This document shows, piece after piece, positions 24,936-34,733 of a stretch of DNA of 64,000 nt (position 1 is its first letter; each line of letters opens with the position of its first letter). A model generated the notes under the pieces. The model did not search any database. It saw nothing but the letters and a program-made list of their open reading frames with translations, and was not told the DNA's origin. This stretch comes from Marinilabiliales bacterium (GTDB taxonomy: Bacteria > Bacteroidota > Bacteroidia > Bacteroidales > PUMT01), in assembly GCA_007695015.1 (NCBI GenBank), contig REEN01000065.1, positions 1-64,000 of the forward strand, given 5' to 3'. The translations under genes were made by a program, and so were the position numbers.

Positions 24936-25886
24936 ATGATCAGCAGGAGATTATTAAGGATCAAGGTCTTGCAGGCCGCTTATGCTTATTTCAAAGCAGG
25001 GGTTGACACCCCTGCCAAAAGTGAAAAGGAGCTGTTTTTCAGTATAGGCAAAACATGGGAACTGTATCTCTCTGTTTACCAGCTTTTGATTGACCTTGCC
25101 AGATATGCCAGAAAAAGGATTGACCTTGCCCGGTCAAAACTCTCACCTGCATGGGAGGACCTTAATCCAAACACCCGGTTTGCCGAAAACTCGCTTATCC
25201 TTCATCTGGAGGAGCACGGTGAGTTGGGCACCCTGTTACGTAATCATAAGATTTCATGGGCCGGCCACCCCGAACTGATCAGGGGGCTTTTCAATACACT
25301 GGCCAGCTCAGAATTATACAGGGAGTACATGGGTGAGTCTGAAGCAACATGGCAGTCCGATAAAAAATTTGTACTGACAGTGCTCAATGATCTTATACTC
25401 CTCTCCCCGCAGCTTGACCAGGTGCTCGAGGAAAGAAGCATCTACTGGAATGATGACCTTGAATTTACAGTGCGAATGGTAGAAAAGAGCATCAGGAAAT
25501 TTTCGGGCGATCACAATACTCCGGTGCCGGTATATCAGCTATTCAAAGATGAAGATGACCGCGAGTTCGTAAGACGGCTTTTCATGAACCTGATCATTAA
25601 CCATAAGGATTATGAAAAGCTGATAGAACGGCATACCCGGAACTGGGACGTCGAGAGGATAGCATTTATGGATATCCTGATCATGGAGCAGGCAATAGCA
25701 GAGATCCTGGCCAATGAATCGATCCCGACCAAGGTATCCTTCAACGAGTATATAGAAATTGCAAAGTATTACAGTACTGACAAAAGCAGTAATTTCATTA
25801 ACGGGATACTTGACAAGATCATCGGGCAGCTCAAAGAGGAAAACAGGATCGTTAAGAAGGGACGGGGTCTTATAGGTGAGTCCTGA
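24936..25886 (+). CDS. nusB: Transcription antitermination factor NusB (long Bacteroidota form)
   Basis: The 316-residue protein starts with MISRRLLRIKVLQAAYAYF, the NusB N-terminal RNA-binding helix. The rest of the NusB fold lies in the C-terminal half: INHKDYEKLIERHTRNWDVE, RIAFMDILIMEQAIAEIL, and PTKVSFNEYIEIAKYYSTDKSSNFINGILDKI in pieces. NusB with S10 binds boxA and keeps polymerase running through rRNA operons. The roughly 170 extra residues between are usual for Bacteroidota. It heads a run of genes (DUF1573, yajC, ybbR-like, coaE, DUF5606) in the same direction. Confidence 0.93.
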   Translation: MISRRLLRIKVLQAAYAYFKAGVDTPAKSEKELFFSIGKTWELYLSVYQLLIDLARYARKRIDLARSKLSPAWEDLNPNTRFAENSLILHLEEHGELGTLLRNHKISWAGHPELIRGLFNTLASSELYREYMGESEATWQSDKKFVLTVLNDLILLSPQLDQVLEERSIYWNDDLEFTVRMVEKSIRKFSGDHNTPVPVYQLFKDEDDREFVRRLFMNLIINHKDYEKLIERHTRNWDVERIAFMDILIMEQAIAEILANESIPTKVSFNEYIEIAKYYSTDKSSNFINGILDKIIGQLKEENRIVKKGRGLIGES

Positions 25887-25945
25887 AAGACTTTTGCTGT
25901 TATTGTAATTTTATGCTTATTTTGCAGTTTAATAACACTCTTTTT

Positions 25946-26365
25946 ATGAACCATATAGTAAAGGTGGCGTTTTGTATGGTGCTGATCATGCTGACCTCCT
26001 GTGGTCCAGGGCCGGTTCGTGACCAGGGTTTTGCAGAGATGTCAGTTCATGAGGGAGGGCCCTATATTGAGTTTCGAAATATCAGGCACGACTTTGGCAC
26101 TGTCAGGCATGGCGAAAAACTGGTCCATACCTTCAGGTACAGGAACACGGGTGATGCGCCTCTGATAATTCATTCATCCAGTGCCGACTGTGGCTGCACT
26201 GTCCCTGAATTTGACGGCCGGCCAATTGGCCCGGGCGAGGAGGGAGGCCTTCGCGTGGTATTTGACACCAGGGGATTCAGGGGAAGGCAGGTAAAGACCA
26301 TCAATCTTTTTACAAATGCCGATAATGCTATGGTAACGCTTGCATTGCGTGTTATGATTGAATAG
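25946..26365 (+). CDS. DUF1573 lipoprotein
   Basis: An ATG at 25946 gives a 139-residue protein with a clear lipoprotein signal (VLIMLTSC, Cys19). The mature part is a single immunoglobulin-like DUF1573 domain: FRNIRHDFGTVRHGEKLVHT, then FRYRNTGDAPLIIHSSSADC and CGCTVPEFD. This domain is widespread in Bacteroidota exported proteins, and its function is unknown. An in-frame ATG at 25913 would put extra residues before the signal peptide and is not preferred. Confidence 0.85.
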   Translation: MNHIVKVAFCMVLIMLTSCGPGPVRDQGFAEMSVHEGGPYIEFRNIRHDFGTVRHGEKLVHTFRYRNTGDAPLIIHSSSADCGCTVPEFDGRPIGPGEEGGLRVVFDTRGFRGRQVKTINLFTNADNAMVTLALRVMIE

Positions 26366-26452
26366 GCATTTGATGAAACAGGACGACTGCCTGATAAGCT
26401 TTTCCTGAAAAAAATATTGCATTTAATTGATTACTAACTATAATTTTACAGT

Positions 26453-26776
26453 ATGACACACCAGGTTATTACATTTATTACGGCAACGGCACAGCCGGGC
26501 CAGAATCCATTGATCTCATTTTTACCGCTTCTGCTTATCATTTTTGTATTCTATTTTTTCATGATAAGGCCACAGATGAGAAAGCAGAAAGAACTGAGAA
26601 CCTTCAGGGAAGCTCTGAAGAAGGGTGACAAGGTTGTCACCACGGGAGGTATATACGGGAAAATAAACGATATCTCCGGCCAGGTGGTTACCATGGACGT
26701 TGGTAACAATATTCATATCAAGGTCGACAAGAACGCAGTCCTTAAGGATCCTACCGATCTGGCAGGACAGAAGTAG
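26453..26776 (+). CDS. yajC: Preprotein translocase accessory subunit YajC
   Basis: This 107-residue protein has a single N-terminal membrane helix (LPLLLIIFVFYFFMIRPQMR), then the family signature RKQKELRTFREALKKGDKVV and TTGGIYGKI. YajC associates with SecDF in protein export. The hydrophobic segment followed by RPQ is diagnostic. The gene lies between the DUF1573 lipoprotein and the ybbR-like gene, a common order in Bacteroidales. Confidence 0.95.
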   Translation: MTHQVITFITATAQPGQNPLISFLPLLLIIFVFYFFMIRPQMRKQKELRTFREALKKGDKVVTTGGIYGKINDISGQVVTMDVGNNIHIKVDKNAVLKDPTDLAGQK

Positions 26777-26875
26777 TCAGGCCCCTGCCGCCGAAAGCAG
26801 TAAGTCCGGTTCCATCAGGGGCAGGCTGAGCTTCACCCGGGATCAGTAAGATTTGACACTCAACCGGTATTATAA

Positions 26876-27895
26876 TTGGTTAAGGTTAAAGACATAATCA
26901 GCAGGGTACATGAAAGGCTGTCCAGGTTCAGGCCGGATCGCAGGGTACTGGTTTTTCTTTTTTTTGTTGCATTGTCCGCCATTTTCTGGTTTCTCAATGC
27001 ACTTGGCAAAGAATATACTGTTCCCGTAGGGTACCCGGTGCGCTATACGAATTTCCCTCCGAATATGGTCATGGTGGGAGAACTGCCTTCCAGCCTGGAG
27101 CTGACTGTAAATGCACACGGCTATACTCTTCTCAGGTATTATATAAGCCGCAGGCTTCTTCCCATAGTTTTTGACGTTAATTCTTTTTCGCTAAACAGGC
27201 TGCCCGACACCGGGACCCGTAACTTCTACATCCTTTCATCAGTTGCTGCAAACAGGATTGCCGGGCAACTGGGTGCCGGGATAGAGATACTTGAAATAAG
27301 GCCCGACACTCTTTTTTTCAACTTTACCGATAAAGTGAGCAGGAAGTTGCCTGTTGAGCCTGTAGTTGAACTGGAATTCAGGCCGCAGTTCATGGTCAAG
27401 GGGAATATCAGGACAGAACCGGATTCTGTAATCGTGTCGGGTCCTGCCACAGTAGTCGATACAATGAGTTCGGTAAGGACCCTCCCCGTGATTGCCAGGG
27501 GAGTAAGTGACGCACTACGGAGAAGGGCGGCCATACATGAGGCGGATATGCTTGAATATTCCGAACCGGCTGTATGGGTCAATATACCTGTTGAGCAATT
27601 CACGGAGGCAGGGCTGAGAATTCCCGTTGAAGTGATCAATCTTCCCGATACATTGCTGATAATAACCTTCCCTTCTGAGGTGTCAGTCTCTTTCCTCGTC
27701 GCCCTGACCGATTATGATAAGGTGAGCCGTCAGCAGTTCAGGGCAGAGACCGATTACCGCACACGGGTTCCCGGCACCGGACGTTTGCCTGTCCGACTGG
27801 TCAAACAACCCGATTTTATCAGGTCGGTAAGGTATTATCCGCAATCGGTCGATTTTATTATAGAAACAGATCCGGCAGAAAGGAGGGGTAATTGA
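26876..27895 (+). CDS. YbbR-like domain protein, membrane anchored
   Basis: The 339-residue reading frame starts at TTG 26876; no ATG lies before the membrane helix (RVLVFLFFVALSAIFWFLNA). The rest is outside the membrane and carries YbbR-type beta repeats (KVSRKLPVEPVVELEF, PDSVIVSGPATVVDTM). YbbR proteins in other bacteria bind the diadenylate cyclase CdaA, but no cdaA is present here. It sits 6 bp before coaE, so the two are coupled. Confidence 0.82.
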   Translation: MVKVKDIISRVHERLSRFRPDRRVLVFLFFVALSAIFWFLNALGKEYTVPVGYPVRYTNFPPNMVMVGELPSSLELTVNAHGYTLLRYYISRRLLPIVFDVNSFSLNRLPDTGTRNFYILSSVAANRIAGQLGAGIEILEIRPDTLFFNFTDKVSRKLPVEPVVELEFRPQFMVKGNIRTEPDSVIVSGPATVVDTMSSVRTLPVIARGVSDALRRRAAIHEADMLEYSEPAVWVNIPVEQFTEAGLRIPVEVINLPDTLLIITFPSEVSVSFLVALTDYDKVSRQQFRAETDYRTRVPGTGRLPVRLVKQPDFIRSVRYYPQSVDFIIETDPAERRGN

Positions 27896-27901
27896 CTGGT
27901 C

Positions 27902-28501
27902 ATGCTTAAAATTGGAGTTACAGGAGGAATTGGTTCGGGCAAATCAACAGTCTGCCGGGTGTTCGAAATACTGGGTGTACCCGTATACAATGCCGATGAC
28001 AGGGCAAGGAATATTTTATCCTGTGATGAAGAGGTGAGGCGCAGCCTGCTGGAGGCATTCGGCGAAAATTTCTTCACCGGCGGTAAACCGGACAGGGGAA
28101 AGCTGGCATCGCTCGTATTTGAGAACAGCGGGGCGCTGGATACCCTTAACAGCATTGTCCATCCGGCAGTGCACAATGACTTCACAGCCTGGCTGGAGGA
28201 TCATTATGGTGGGCCATACATAATAAAGGAGGCTGCCATACTGTTCGAGACGGGCACATGGAGAGAACTGGACTGGATCATCCTGGTTGCTGCACCTGAG
28301 CAGATGAGAATGGAGAGGATATTGAAACGTGGCGGTATTACCCGCGATGAGGTTGAGAAACGGATGGAGAATCAGTGGCCCGATGAGAAAAAGATACCTC
28401 TTGCAGGAACAGTGATCAGGAATGATGAAAGCGAGCCGGTACTCCCTGTACTGCTAAGTCTGCATGACATGCTCAGCCGCGGGATATTGCCGGCTGAATA
28501 A
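27902..28501 (+). CDS. coaE: Dephospho-CoA kinase
   Basis: This 199-residue P-loop kinase has KIGVTGGIGSGKSTVCRVF with the Walker A motif at about 8-15, NADDRAR with the substrate Asp, and the LID helix region ERILKRGGITRDEVEKRM. It phosphorylates dephospho-CoA, the last step of coenzyme A synthesis. Length is typical. The ATG at 27902 follows the YbbR-like stop by 6 bp. Confidence 0.95.
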   Translation: MLKIGVTGGIGSGKSTVCRVFEILGVPVYNADDRARNILSCDEEVRRSLLEAFGENFFTGGKPDRGKLASLVFENSGALDTLNSIVHPAVHNDFTAWLEDHYGGPYIIKEAAILFETGTWRELDWIILVAAPEQMRMERILKRGGITRDEVEKRMENQWPDEKKIPLAGTVIRNDESEPVLPVLLSLHDMLSRGILPAE

Positions 28502-28520
28502 TATAATCATTAACTCAAAT

Positions 28521-29153
28521 ATGGATATGGAACTAAAGGATCTAATGGCAATTTCGGGATATCCCGGACTTTACCGGTTTGTTTCCCAGGGGAGAAATGC
28601 AATAATTGTTGAATCGCTTGATGACAAAAAGCGTATGAGCGCTTATTCAACACAGCGGATAAGCACACTTGAAGAGATATCTGTTTATACCGGTTCAGGC
28701 GAACTACCCCTTGCCGATGTTTTCAGAAAGATACACAACCATAATGAGGGACGGGAAGCCCCGGATCCAAAATCCCCGCCGGCCGGGCTGAAGGAGTTTT
28801 TCGGTGTGGTACTGCCCGAATATGACAGGGAGAGAGTGTATGTTTCTGACATAAAGAAGATCCTCAGCTGGTACAATATTTTGCTCAGGCATGACCTTCC
28901 CGGGCTGCTTGCCAGGGCCGAAGAAAACAAAGATAAACCGCAGGGCAGCGATGAAAGTGAGGGGGAGGCAGAAACCGGGGCAGAAGCAAAAAGCAAAGCT
29001 GAAAACAAAGCTGAAAGCAAAACCGGAGCCAAACCGCAAGCCAAAGCCAAAACCAAGGCCAAACCGCAAGTCAAAGCCGGAGCCAAGCCGCCAGCCAGAG
29101 CCAAAACCGTAGCCAAACCGCAAGCCAAAGGCAAAGGCGATGGAAACAGATAA
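28521..29153 (+). CDS. DUF5606 family protein with Lys/Ala/Pro repeat tail
   Basis: The ATG at 28521 gives 210 residues. Residues 1-130 are the Bacteroidota DUF5606 core (DLMAISGYPGLYRFVSQGRN, RISTLEEISVYT, VYVSDIKKILSWYNILL). From about residue 135 the sequence becomes low-complexity: an acidic stretch, then repeated KAKTKAKPQ/KAGAKP units. The basic tail looks like histone-H1-like or linker sequence and could bind nucleic acid, which is inference. An in-frame ATG at 28464 would overlap the end of coaE and is less likely. Confidence 0.8.
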   Translation: MDMELKDLMAISGYPGLYRFVSQGRNAIIVESLDDKKRMSAYSTQRISTLEEISVYTGSGELPLADVFRKIHNHNEGREAPDPKSPPAGLKEFFGVVLPEYDRERVYVSDIKKILSWYNILLRHDLPGLLARAEENKDKPQGSDESEGEAETGAEAKSKAENKAESKTGAKPQAKAKTKAKPQVKAGAKPPARAKTVAKPQAKGKGDGNR

Positions 29154-29482
29154 TCCGGAGGTTAAAACCGGTTTTTTCAATAAGCCGGTTTCCGGATTTC
29201 GCCCTGCGGAAAAAGGTTTTCAGGAGATTAATTGCGGGCAAGGGAAAAAAAAGCAAATTCTTGCAACCTGAGGCCTCCTTATTGCATCTTTATATAAACA
29301 TTTTTTAACAACCGGGTCATTCGGCTATCCATTCCACCCGGAACATGCCTGAATTTTTACCCGCCGGATGCGACCGGGAAGGTAATTGTTTGTTGTTAAT
29401 CATTTAAATATCACCTGTTTTGAATTTATCAATGAGAGTGCTTCTGAATGCAGGTTCAATTTTAAATTATTTAACATTTTAT
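29154..29482. other. Gene-free upstream part of the region before susC
   Basis: No coding sequence is visible in this part of the 494-base gap. AAACCGG (29165-29171) and CCGGTTT (29185-29191) form an inverted repeat just after the DUF5606 stop, around a loop with six Ts. It may end that operon, though no T-run follows the stem. The remainder is AT-rich. Confidence 0.35.
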
Positions 29483-29512
29483 TTTGTTTTTCTTAATTTG
29501 TGCCTATATTTG
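29483..29512 (+). promoter_or_regulatory. Promoter of the susC/susD operon
   Basis: TTTG (29483-29486), an 18-nt spacer and TATATTTG (29505-29512) fit the Bacteroidota promoter very well. Transcription should begin near 29518, leaving a leader of about 130 nt before the susC-like ATG. No anti-sigma/sigma pair or two-component regulator is encoded nearby. Confidence 0.7.
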
Positions 29513-29647
29513 GGCAGAATAGTATTTTAAAATAAATTTAAAAAGCCTTTATGGATAGAATCTGAAAATTTCTTTTTTTATCAAGTCTGACACGATACGG
29601 TTTCGTTTTGTGTCTATTGTTATTTAACCTTAAAACCTTACACATTT

Positions 29648-32600
29648 ATGAAAAAACTACCTAAAACCGGAAATTTGTTCTCTCCAACGGAACATTTCCG
29701 AAAAAGCTCTTTGATGACCAAGATCACAAGTGCTTTCCTGGTACTGTTCCTGTGTGCTTTTCAGCTAAGCGCCCAGGAGCACAGGGTCAGCGGTACTGTT
29801 ACCGACCCTGAGGGAGTATCCCTGCCGGGAGTGAACGTGATTGTTGAAGGAACAACAATTGGTGCAGTTACCGATGTTGACGGCCAGTTCTCGTTCACAG
29901 CGCCGGCCCCCACATCAATACTAGTTATATCATATGTGGGATATGCCAGGCAGCGTGTTGCGATTGAGGGCCGCGATGTTGTTGATGTGGTTCTGCAGCC
30001 TGAGCTAAGAGCCATCGACGAGATCGTTGTCGTTGGTTACGGTACCCGTATGAGGGAGGAGCTGACAGGTTCGGTCTCGACCCTGTCGGGCGACCGGATG
30101 GAGATCTCGACAGCTCCAAGTACCATGGGCCGTATCCAGGGCCAGGTGTCAGGTGTTACCGTGACTACTGCCAATACTCCGGGCGGCGACGCTACAGTGC
30201 GTGTGCGCGGACTGGGTACGATCAACGATGCCAATCCGCTTTACATCATTGACGGTGTACCTGCAGGACCAGGCAACAATCTTAATCCCAATGATATCGA
30301 GTCGATATCCATCCTGAAGGACGCCTCATCGGCGGCCATTTACGGAACCAGGGGCGCTAACGGTGTTATCATTATCACCACCAAGAGGGGGCGCGAGGGA
30401 CAGAGGCCGCAAGTCAACTTTAACGTGCGCACCGGTATTACCCAGGCAGTTAACCAGTATGACCTGCTCAACACGGCAGAGTACGGTGAGATGCTCTGGC
30501 TTGAGGCCCGCAACAGGGGACTGACCCCGGGTGTTAACTACTCGCATCCGCAATACGGCGACGGTGCAGAGCCCAGGATACCCAACTATATCCTGCCTGC
30601 CGGTGCCATGAGCGTTGACCACGGGCTTTACAGGTACCCGGATTTCCCGATATTTGAGGCGAGCGTGCCTGGCACCAACTGGTATGACGAGATCTACCGG
30701 AACGGCTTTATACAGGAGTACGACATGTCGGTCACGGGCGGCGGCGAGAATGTTACTTATTCCTTTTCGGGAAGTTACCTGAATGAGGAAGGTATGCTTA
30801 TTCATACAGGCTTTGAGAGGTTCACCTTCCGTAACACAGCCGATGCCAGGTTCAACAACTGGCTGAAGGCCGGACAATCGGTTCAGGTTATCAACACCAG
30901 CAACTACGGTAACCTGGGCGATAACTCGGAAGGCATCCCGATTTCACAGGCGTACCGTTCGCAGCCAATCATTCCCGTGTATGACATAGAAGGAAACTTT
31001 GCGGGTTCCAGGGCTCCCGGAATGGGTAACTCGGGCAACCCGGTAGCGATGCTGTACCGTGCCAGGAACGACGGAGGGGACTGGTTCAGGATTCTTGGTA
31101 ATATATTTGCTGAGGCAGATCTTTACGAAGGGTTAAGTTTCAGGTCAACGATGGGTTACAACTACGGACAGTGGAACGGCTGGTGGGCAAACATTGCCAA
31201 CTTCGAACATTCAGAGCCCAACAGGATTGATGGATTCAACAGGAGCAACAACTACTCGCTCCAGTGGAACTGGTCAAATACACTTAACTATGCTGCCAGT
31301 TTCGGCGATGACCACCGCCTTGCGGTGATACTGGGCACGGAGGCCATAGACAACAACTACAGGTGGATGAATGCTTCCAGGAGCCAGTACTTCTCGACCG
31401 ATGTGAACTACATGCAGCTTTCATCGGGCGAGATAAACCAGGCCAACTCGGGTTCGGCCTCCTCATGGTCGCTCTTCTCGATCTTCGGCCGGGTTAACTA
31501 TGACCTGATGGGCAGGTACCTGTTCGAGGCCACTGTCCGCCGCGACGGATCATCCCGCTTCGGAGCAGACAACCGCTATGCCAACTTCCCGGCAGCATCA
31601 TTCGCATGGGCATTCTCCCAGGAGGATTTCATGGCAGGCACCAGGGGCTGGCTCGATTTCGGCAAGGTGAGACTTGGTTGGGGTGTGTCGGGTAACGACA
31701 GGATAGGTAACTACAATATCTTCTCGACCTACGGGACACATATCATGCACTCTGCATATGCCATTGACGGTTCAAACACCTCCTCGCAAATGGGCTTCCA
31801 GCCCTCGGCAGTCGGTAACCCCGGCGTGACCTGGGAAACCACTGAAACTGTCAATCTCGGGCTTGACATGACACTGTTCAACAGCACCGTCAACTTCTCA
31901 ATAGACGGCTGGCAGAGGTACACCTCCGACATGCTTTACCAGTTGAGCGTTCCGCAGGTGATGGGTATAGCAACCCCCCCCTTCGTCAATATCGGCGAGA
32001 TGAAGAACACCGGCTTTGATATTGAGCTGGGATACAACAACACCGCTATGGGCGGACAGTTCAGATATGCCGTAAGTGGAACGCTGTCACGTTACGTGAA
32101 CGAGCTGATGCAGCTCTCGGACGATGTAGAGGAGTACCTGGTAATGGGGTGGCAGAGGCAGATGTCATATACAAGGGCCACTGTCGGAACAGCGTTCCCC
32201 GAGTTCTACGGGTACATAGTTGATGGCATCTTCCAGACACAGGCAGAGGCTGATGCACATCCGCCCTTTGGCGACTATAACGCGCCGGGCCGCTTCAAGT
32301 ACAGGGATGTTAACGGTGACGGTGAAATAACTCCGGCCGACATGCAATATATCGGCAGTCCCCATCCCGATTTTACGGGAGGTCTGAACATTGACCTCGG
32401 TTATGGAAACTTTGACCTTAACATGTTCTTCTACGGAAGCTACGGCAATGATATGATCAACTACGTACGCCGCTGGATAGACTTCGGTATGTTCAACGGT
32501 GGTAAGAGCCATGATGCGCTATATAACTCGTGGGGCAGCCCATATGTTGACAATGCACAGGCCAAGCTTCCCATTCATGACCTTGCAGAAGGATCACAGC

Positions 32601-32863
32601 AGCCTTCAACACATTTTGTTGAGGACGGATCATTCCTGAGGATGAAGAACCTGAGGATCGGCTACAGGCTGCCGCAGGAGCTGACCAACAGGATGCAGAT
32701 ACAGAACGTGAGGATCTATGGCCAGGTTACCAACCTGTTCACCATAACCAATTATAGCGGACTTGATCCCGAGCTCAATACATCAGGCGGAAGCATGGGT
32801 ATGGATATGGGCGCATGGCCGACACCGCGCCAGATCATGTTCGGTGTATCACTAGGTTTGTAA
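29648..32863 (+). CDS. SusC/RagA-type TonB-dependent outer membrane transporter
   Basis: The 1071-residue protein has a long n-region and signal peptide (ITSAFLVLFLCAFQLSAQ), then a carboxypeptidase-regulatory-like domain (about 47-115, SGTVTDPEGVSLPGVNV). Next come the TonB box/plug region (AIDEIVVVGYGT, NDIESISILKDASSAAIYGT, GANGVIIITTKRG) and a 22-strand barrel to the C-terminus. No STN domain precedes it, so sigma/anti-sigma signalling through this protein is not expected. Together with SusD it imports a glycan or peptide. No glycoside hydrolase, sulfatase or peptidase gene lies in the same unit, so the substrate is unknown. Confidence 0.95.
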   Translation: MKKLPKTGNLFSPTEHFRKSSLMTKITSAFLVLFLCAFQLSAQEHRVSGTVTDPEGVSLPGVNVIVEGTTIGAVTDVDGQFSFTAPAPTSILVISYVGYARQRVAIEGRDVVDVVLQPELRAIDEIVVVGYGTRMREELTGSVSTLSGDRMEISTAPSTMGRIQGQVSGVTVTTANTPGGDATVRVRGLGTINDANPLYIIDGVPAGPGNNLNPNDIESISILKDASSAAIYGTRGANGVIIITTKRGREGQRPQVNFNVRTGITQAVNQYDLLNTAEYGEMLWLEARNRGLTPGVNYSHPQYGDGAEPRIPNYILPAGAMSVDHGLYRYPDFPIFEASVPGTNWYDEIYRNGFIQEYDMSVTGGGENVTYSFSGSYLNEEGMLIHTGFERFTFRNTADARFNNWLKAGQSVQVINTSNYGNLGDNSEGIPISQAYRSQPIIPVYDIEGNFAGSRAPGMGNSGNPVAMLYRARNDGGDWFRILGNIFAEADLYEGLSFRSTMGYNYGQWNGWWANIANFEHSEPNRIDGFNRSNNYSLQWNWSNTLNYAASFGDDHRLAVILGTEAIDNNYRWMNASRSQYFSTDVNYMQLSSGEINQANSGSASSWSLFSIFGRVNYDLMGRYLFEATVRRDGSSRFGADNRYANFPAASFAWAFSQEDFMAGTRGWLDFGKVRLGWGVSGNDRIGNYNIFSTYGTHIMHSAYAIDGSNTSSQMGFQPSAVGNPGVTWETTETVNLGLDMTLFNSTVNFSIDGWQRYTSDMLYQLSVPQVMGIATPPFVNIGEMKNTGFDIELGYNNTAMGGQFRYAVSGTLSRYVNELMQLSDDVEEYLVMGWQRQMSYTRATVGTAFPEFYGYIVDGIFQTQAEADAHPPFGDYNAPGRFKYRDVNGDGEITPADMQYIGSPHPDFTGGLNIDLGYGNFDLNMFFYGSYGNDMINYVRRWIDFGMFNGGKSHDALYNSWGSPYVDNAQAKLPIHDLAEGSQQPSTHFVEDGSFLRMKNLRIGYRLPQELTNRMQIQNVRIYGQVTNLFTITNYSGLDPELNTSGGSMGMDMGAWPTPRQIMFGVSLGL

Positions 32864-32900
32864 GAAGGCAATTATTTTAATCAATAAAAAACACAACCAC

Positions 32901-34712
32901 ATGAAAAAACTATCAATAATACTGGCCGCGGTAATGCTACTGGCCATATCATACTCATGTTCGGAGGACTTTTTCGACAAACGCCCACAGGGGGTGACCG
33001 ACGAGACGGTCTTCTACAGCGCCAAGGGAATTGACGCGCTGTTGCTCGGAACATACGGAATAGTCAGCGGAGGTGCCGTATGGGAGGTTAGCTGGGGCGC
33101 CTCAATCCAGAACTGGACATACGGCTCGGCCGCTTCTGACGATGCCTACAAGGGATCGGAGTTAACCGACCAGGTTCCTGCCAATGACATTGAACGATGG
33201 GAAGTACCAACCACGAACCCCTACCCGGGTGAGAAATGGAAATGGGCCATCGGTATGGGAGTTAACCGCGCAAACGAGGTGCTCAGGATCATTAATGCCA
33301 CAGAGGACATAACCGACGATTTCAGGGCGAGGAAAACAGCTGAGGCCCGTTTCCTCAGGGCTCTTTACAATTTTGAGGCATGGCTGGTGTTCAAGAATAT
33401 CCCGATCATTACCGAGGAGACTGAGAACCCGTCCGAAGTTTCAAACGTTAATCCCGAAGGAGCGGTGCTGGCTCATATTATCAGCGACCTTGAATACGCA
33501 TGGCAGAACCTGCCCGCTACCCAGTCCGATCCGGGACGCCCGACAAGGTATTCAGCCATGGCGCTTGCTGCCAGGGCGTACCTCCAGGTGCTGGACTATT
33601 CTTCGGCCAAGCCGCTGCTTGACAACATCATCAACAGCGGAAGGTTTGAGCTGATGCCGAACTTTTTGGACAATTACAGGATTGCCCATAACAACAACCC
33701 GGAGTCGATATTCGAGATACAGGCAAACGTGAATGACGGAGCCTGCTGCTCGGGTAACGCCGAGATGGGAATTGGGCTGAACTGGCCTCACGGAGGCGAC
33801 ATTGGCATGTGCTGCGGCTTTCACCAGCCTTCACAGAACCTGGTGAATGCCTTCAGGGTAGATGCCAACGGACTTCCTGTTTTTGACCAGGTTAACGTGC
33901 ACCTGAAGAATGATCAGGGTGTAGCATCATCGGCAACATTCGTCCCGTTTGATGATGAGGTTGACCCGCGCCTTGACTGGACCGTGAGCCGCAGGGGCAT
34001 TCCTTACAGGGACTGGGGTATCATGCGCGGAAGGGACTGGATACGCGACCAGAGCAACGGCGGCCCCTACATGCCGGTTTCGAAGCCCTTCTTCTACCAG
34101 CATGAGCGTTACAGCCTTTCCACAACAACGGGCTGGATGACCGGAAACAACGCCAACAACTACCGTTACATCCGCTACGGACACGTACTTCTGTGGAGAG
34201 CCGAGGTTGCAGCGTTTGAAAATGACCTGGAGACAGCCCGCACATATGTTAACATGATACGCGAACGTGCCGGAAACGAGGTTGTGATGGGCCGCGTGCT
34301 GATCACTGAACTTCCTCCTGAAGCACACCCGTGGGGTCCAGGTACCGATGAAGGCGACTATATGTCTGGTGGTGACGTGGACTGGGATCAGCCTGCTGCC
34401 AACTATAACATCGGCCTCTATCCTGCATTTGCAGACCAGGCTGAGGCTATGAGGGCCGTACAGTGGGAGCTGCGCCTTGAGTTTGCCACCGAAGGGCAGC
34501 GTTTCTTTGACCTGAGGCGCTGGGACGACCTGCCGGCCGGACTTAACTCTGTGCCGATGGCCAAGACCCTCAATGACTTTGCAAGGGCTGATGAGGAGAT
34601 CAGGACCTTCATGAGGGGAGCCACATTCACCGACAGGGACAGGTACCAGCCCATTCCGCAGTCGCAGCTCGACCTTCAGCCTGACGTGCTGCAGCAGAAT
34701 CCTGGCTACTAG
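32901..34712 (+). CDS. SusD/RagB-type nutrient-binding outer membrane lipoprotein
   Basis: The 603-residue protein has a lipoprotein signal (LLAISYSC, Cys20) and the SusD start SEDFFDKRPQGVTDETVFYS. Mid-domain helices of the TPR-like fold follow (ARKTAEARFLRALYNFEAWL), with the C-terminal LRLEFATEGQRFFDLRRWDD and NPGY end. It caps the SusC barrel and binds the substrate. It starts 37 bp after susC, and the operon ends in a clear terminator at 34734-34763. An unusual Cys cluster (NDGACCSGN and MCCGFHQP, around residues 280-315) may form disulfides or bind metal. Confidence 0.94.
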   Translation: MKKLSIILAAVMLLAISYSCSEDFFDKRPQGVTDETVFYSAKGIDALLLGTYGIVSGGAVWEVSWGASIQNWTYGSAASDDAYKGSELTDQVPANDIERWEVPTTNPYPGEKWKWAIGMGVNRANEVLRIINATEDITDDFRARKTAEARFLRALYNFEAWLVFKNIPIITEETENPSEVSNVNPEGAVLAHIISDLEYAWQNLPATQSDPGRPTRYSAMALAARAYLQVLDYSSAKPLLDNIINSGRFELMPNFLDNYRIAHNNNPESIFEIQANVNDGACCSGNAEMGIGLNWPHGGDIGMCCGFHQPSQNLVNAFRVDANGLPVFDQVNVHLKNDQGVASSATFVPFDDEVDPRLDWTVSRRGIPYRDWGIMRGRDWIRDQSNGGPYMPVSKPFFYQHERYSLSTTTGWMTGNNANNYRYIRYGHVLLWRAEVAAFENDLETARTYVNMIRERAGNEVVMGRVLITELPPEAHPWGPGTDEGDYMSGGDVDWDQPAANYNIGLYPAFADQAEAMRAVQWELRLEFATEGQRFFDLRRWDDLPAGLNSVPMAKTLNDFARADEEIRTFMRGATFTDRDRYQPIPQSQLDLQPDVLQQNPGY

Positions 34713-34733
34713 GAATTTGAGATACACAGCAAC

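Noticed and set aside
26781-26822. GCCCCTG/CAGGGGC inverted repeat between yajC and the ybbR-like gene
   Set aside because: Seven pairs around a 28-nt loop and no T-run; too weak to call a terminator.
33927-34727. 266-residue open frame antisense to the SusD gene
   Set aside because: Shadow of susD; no start context and no domain match.
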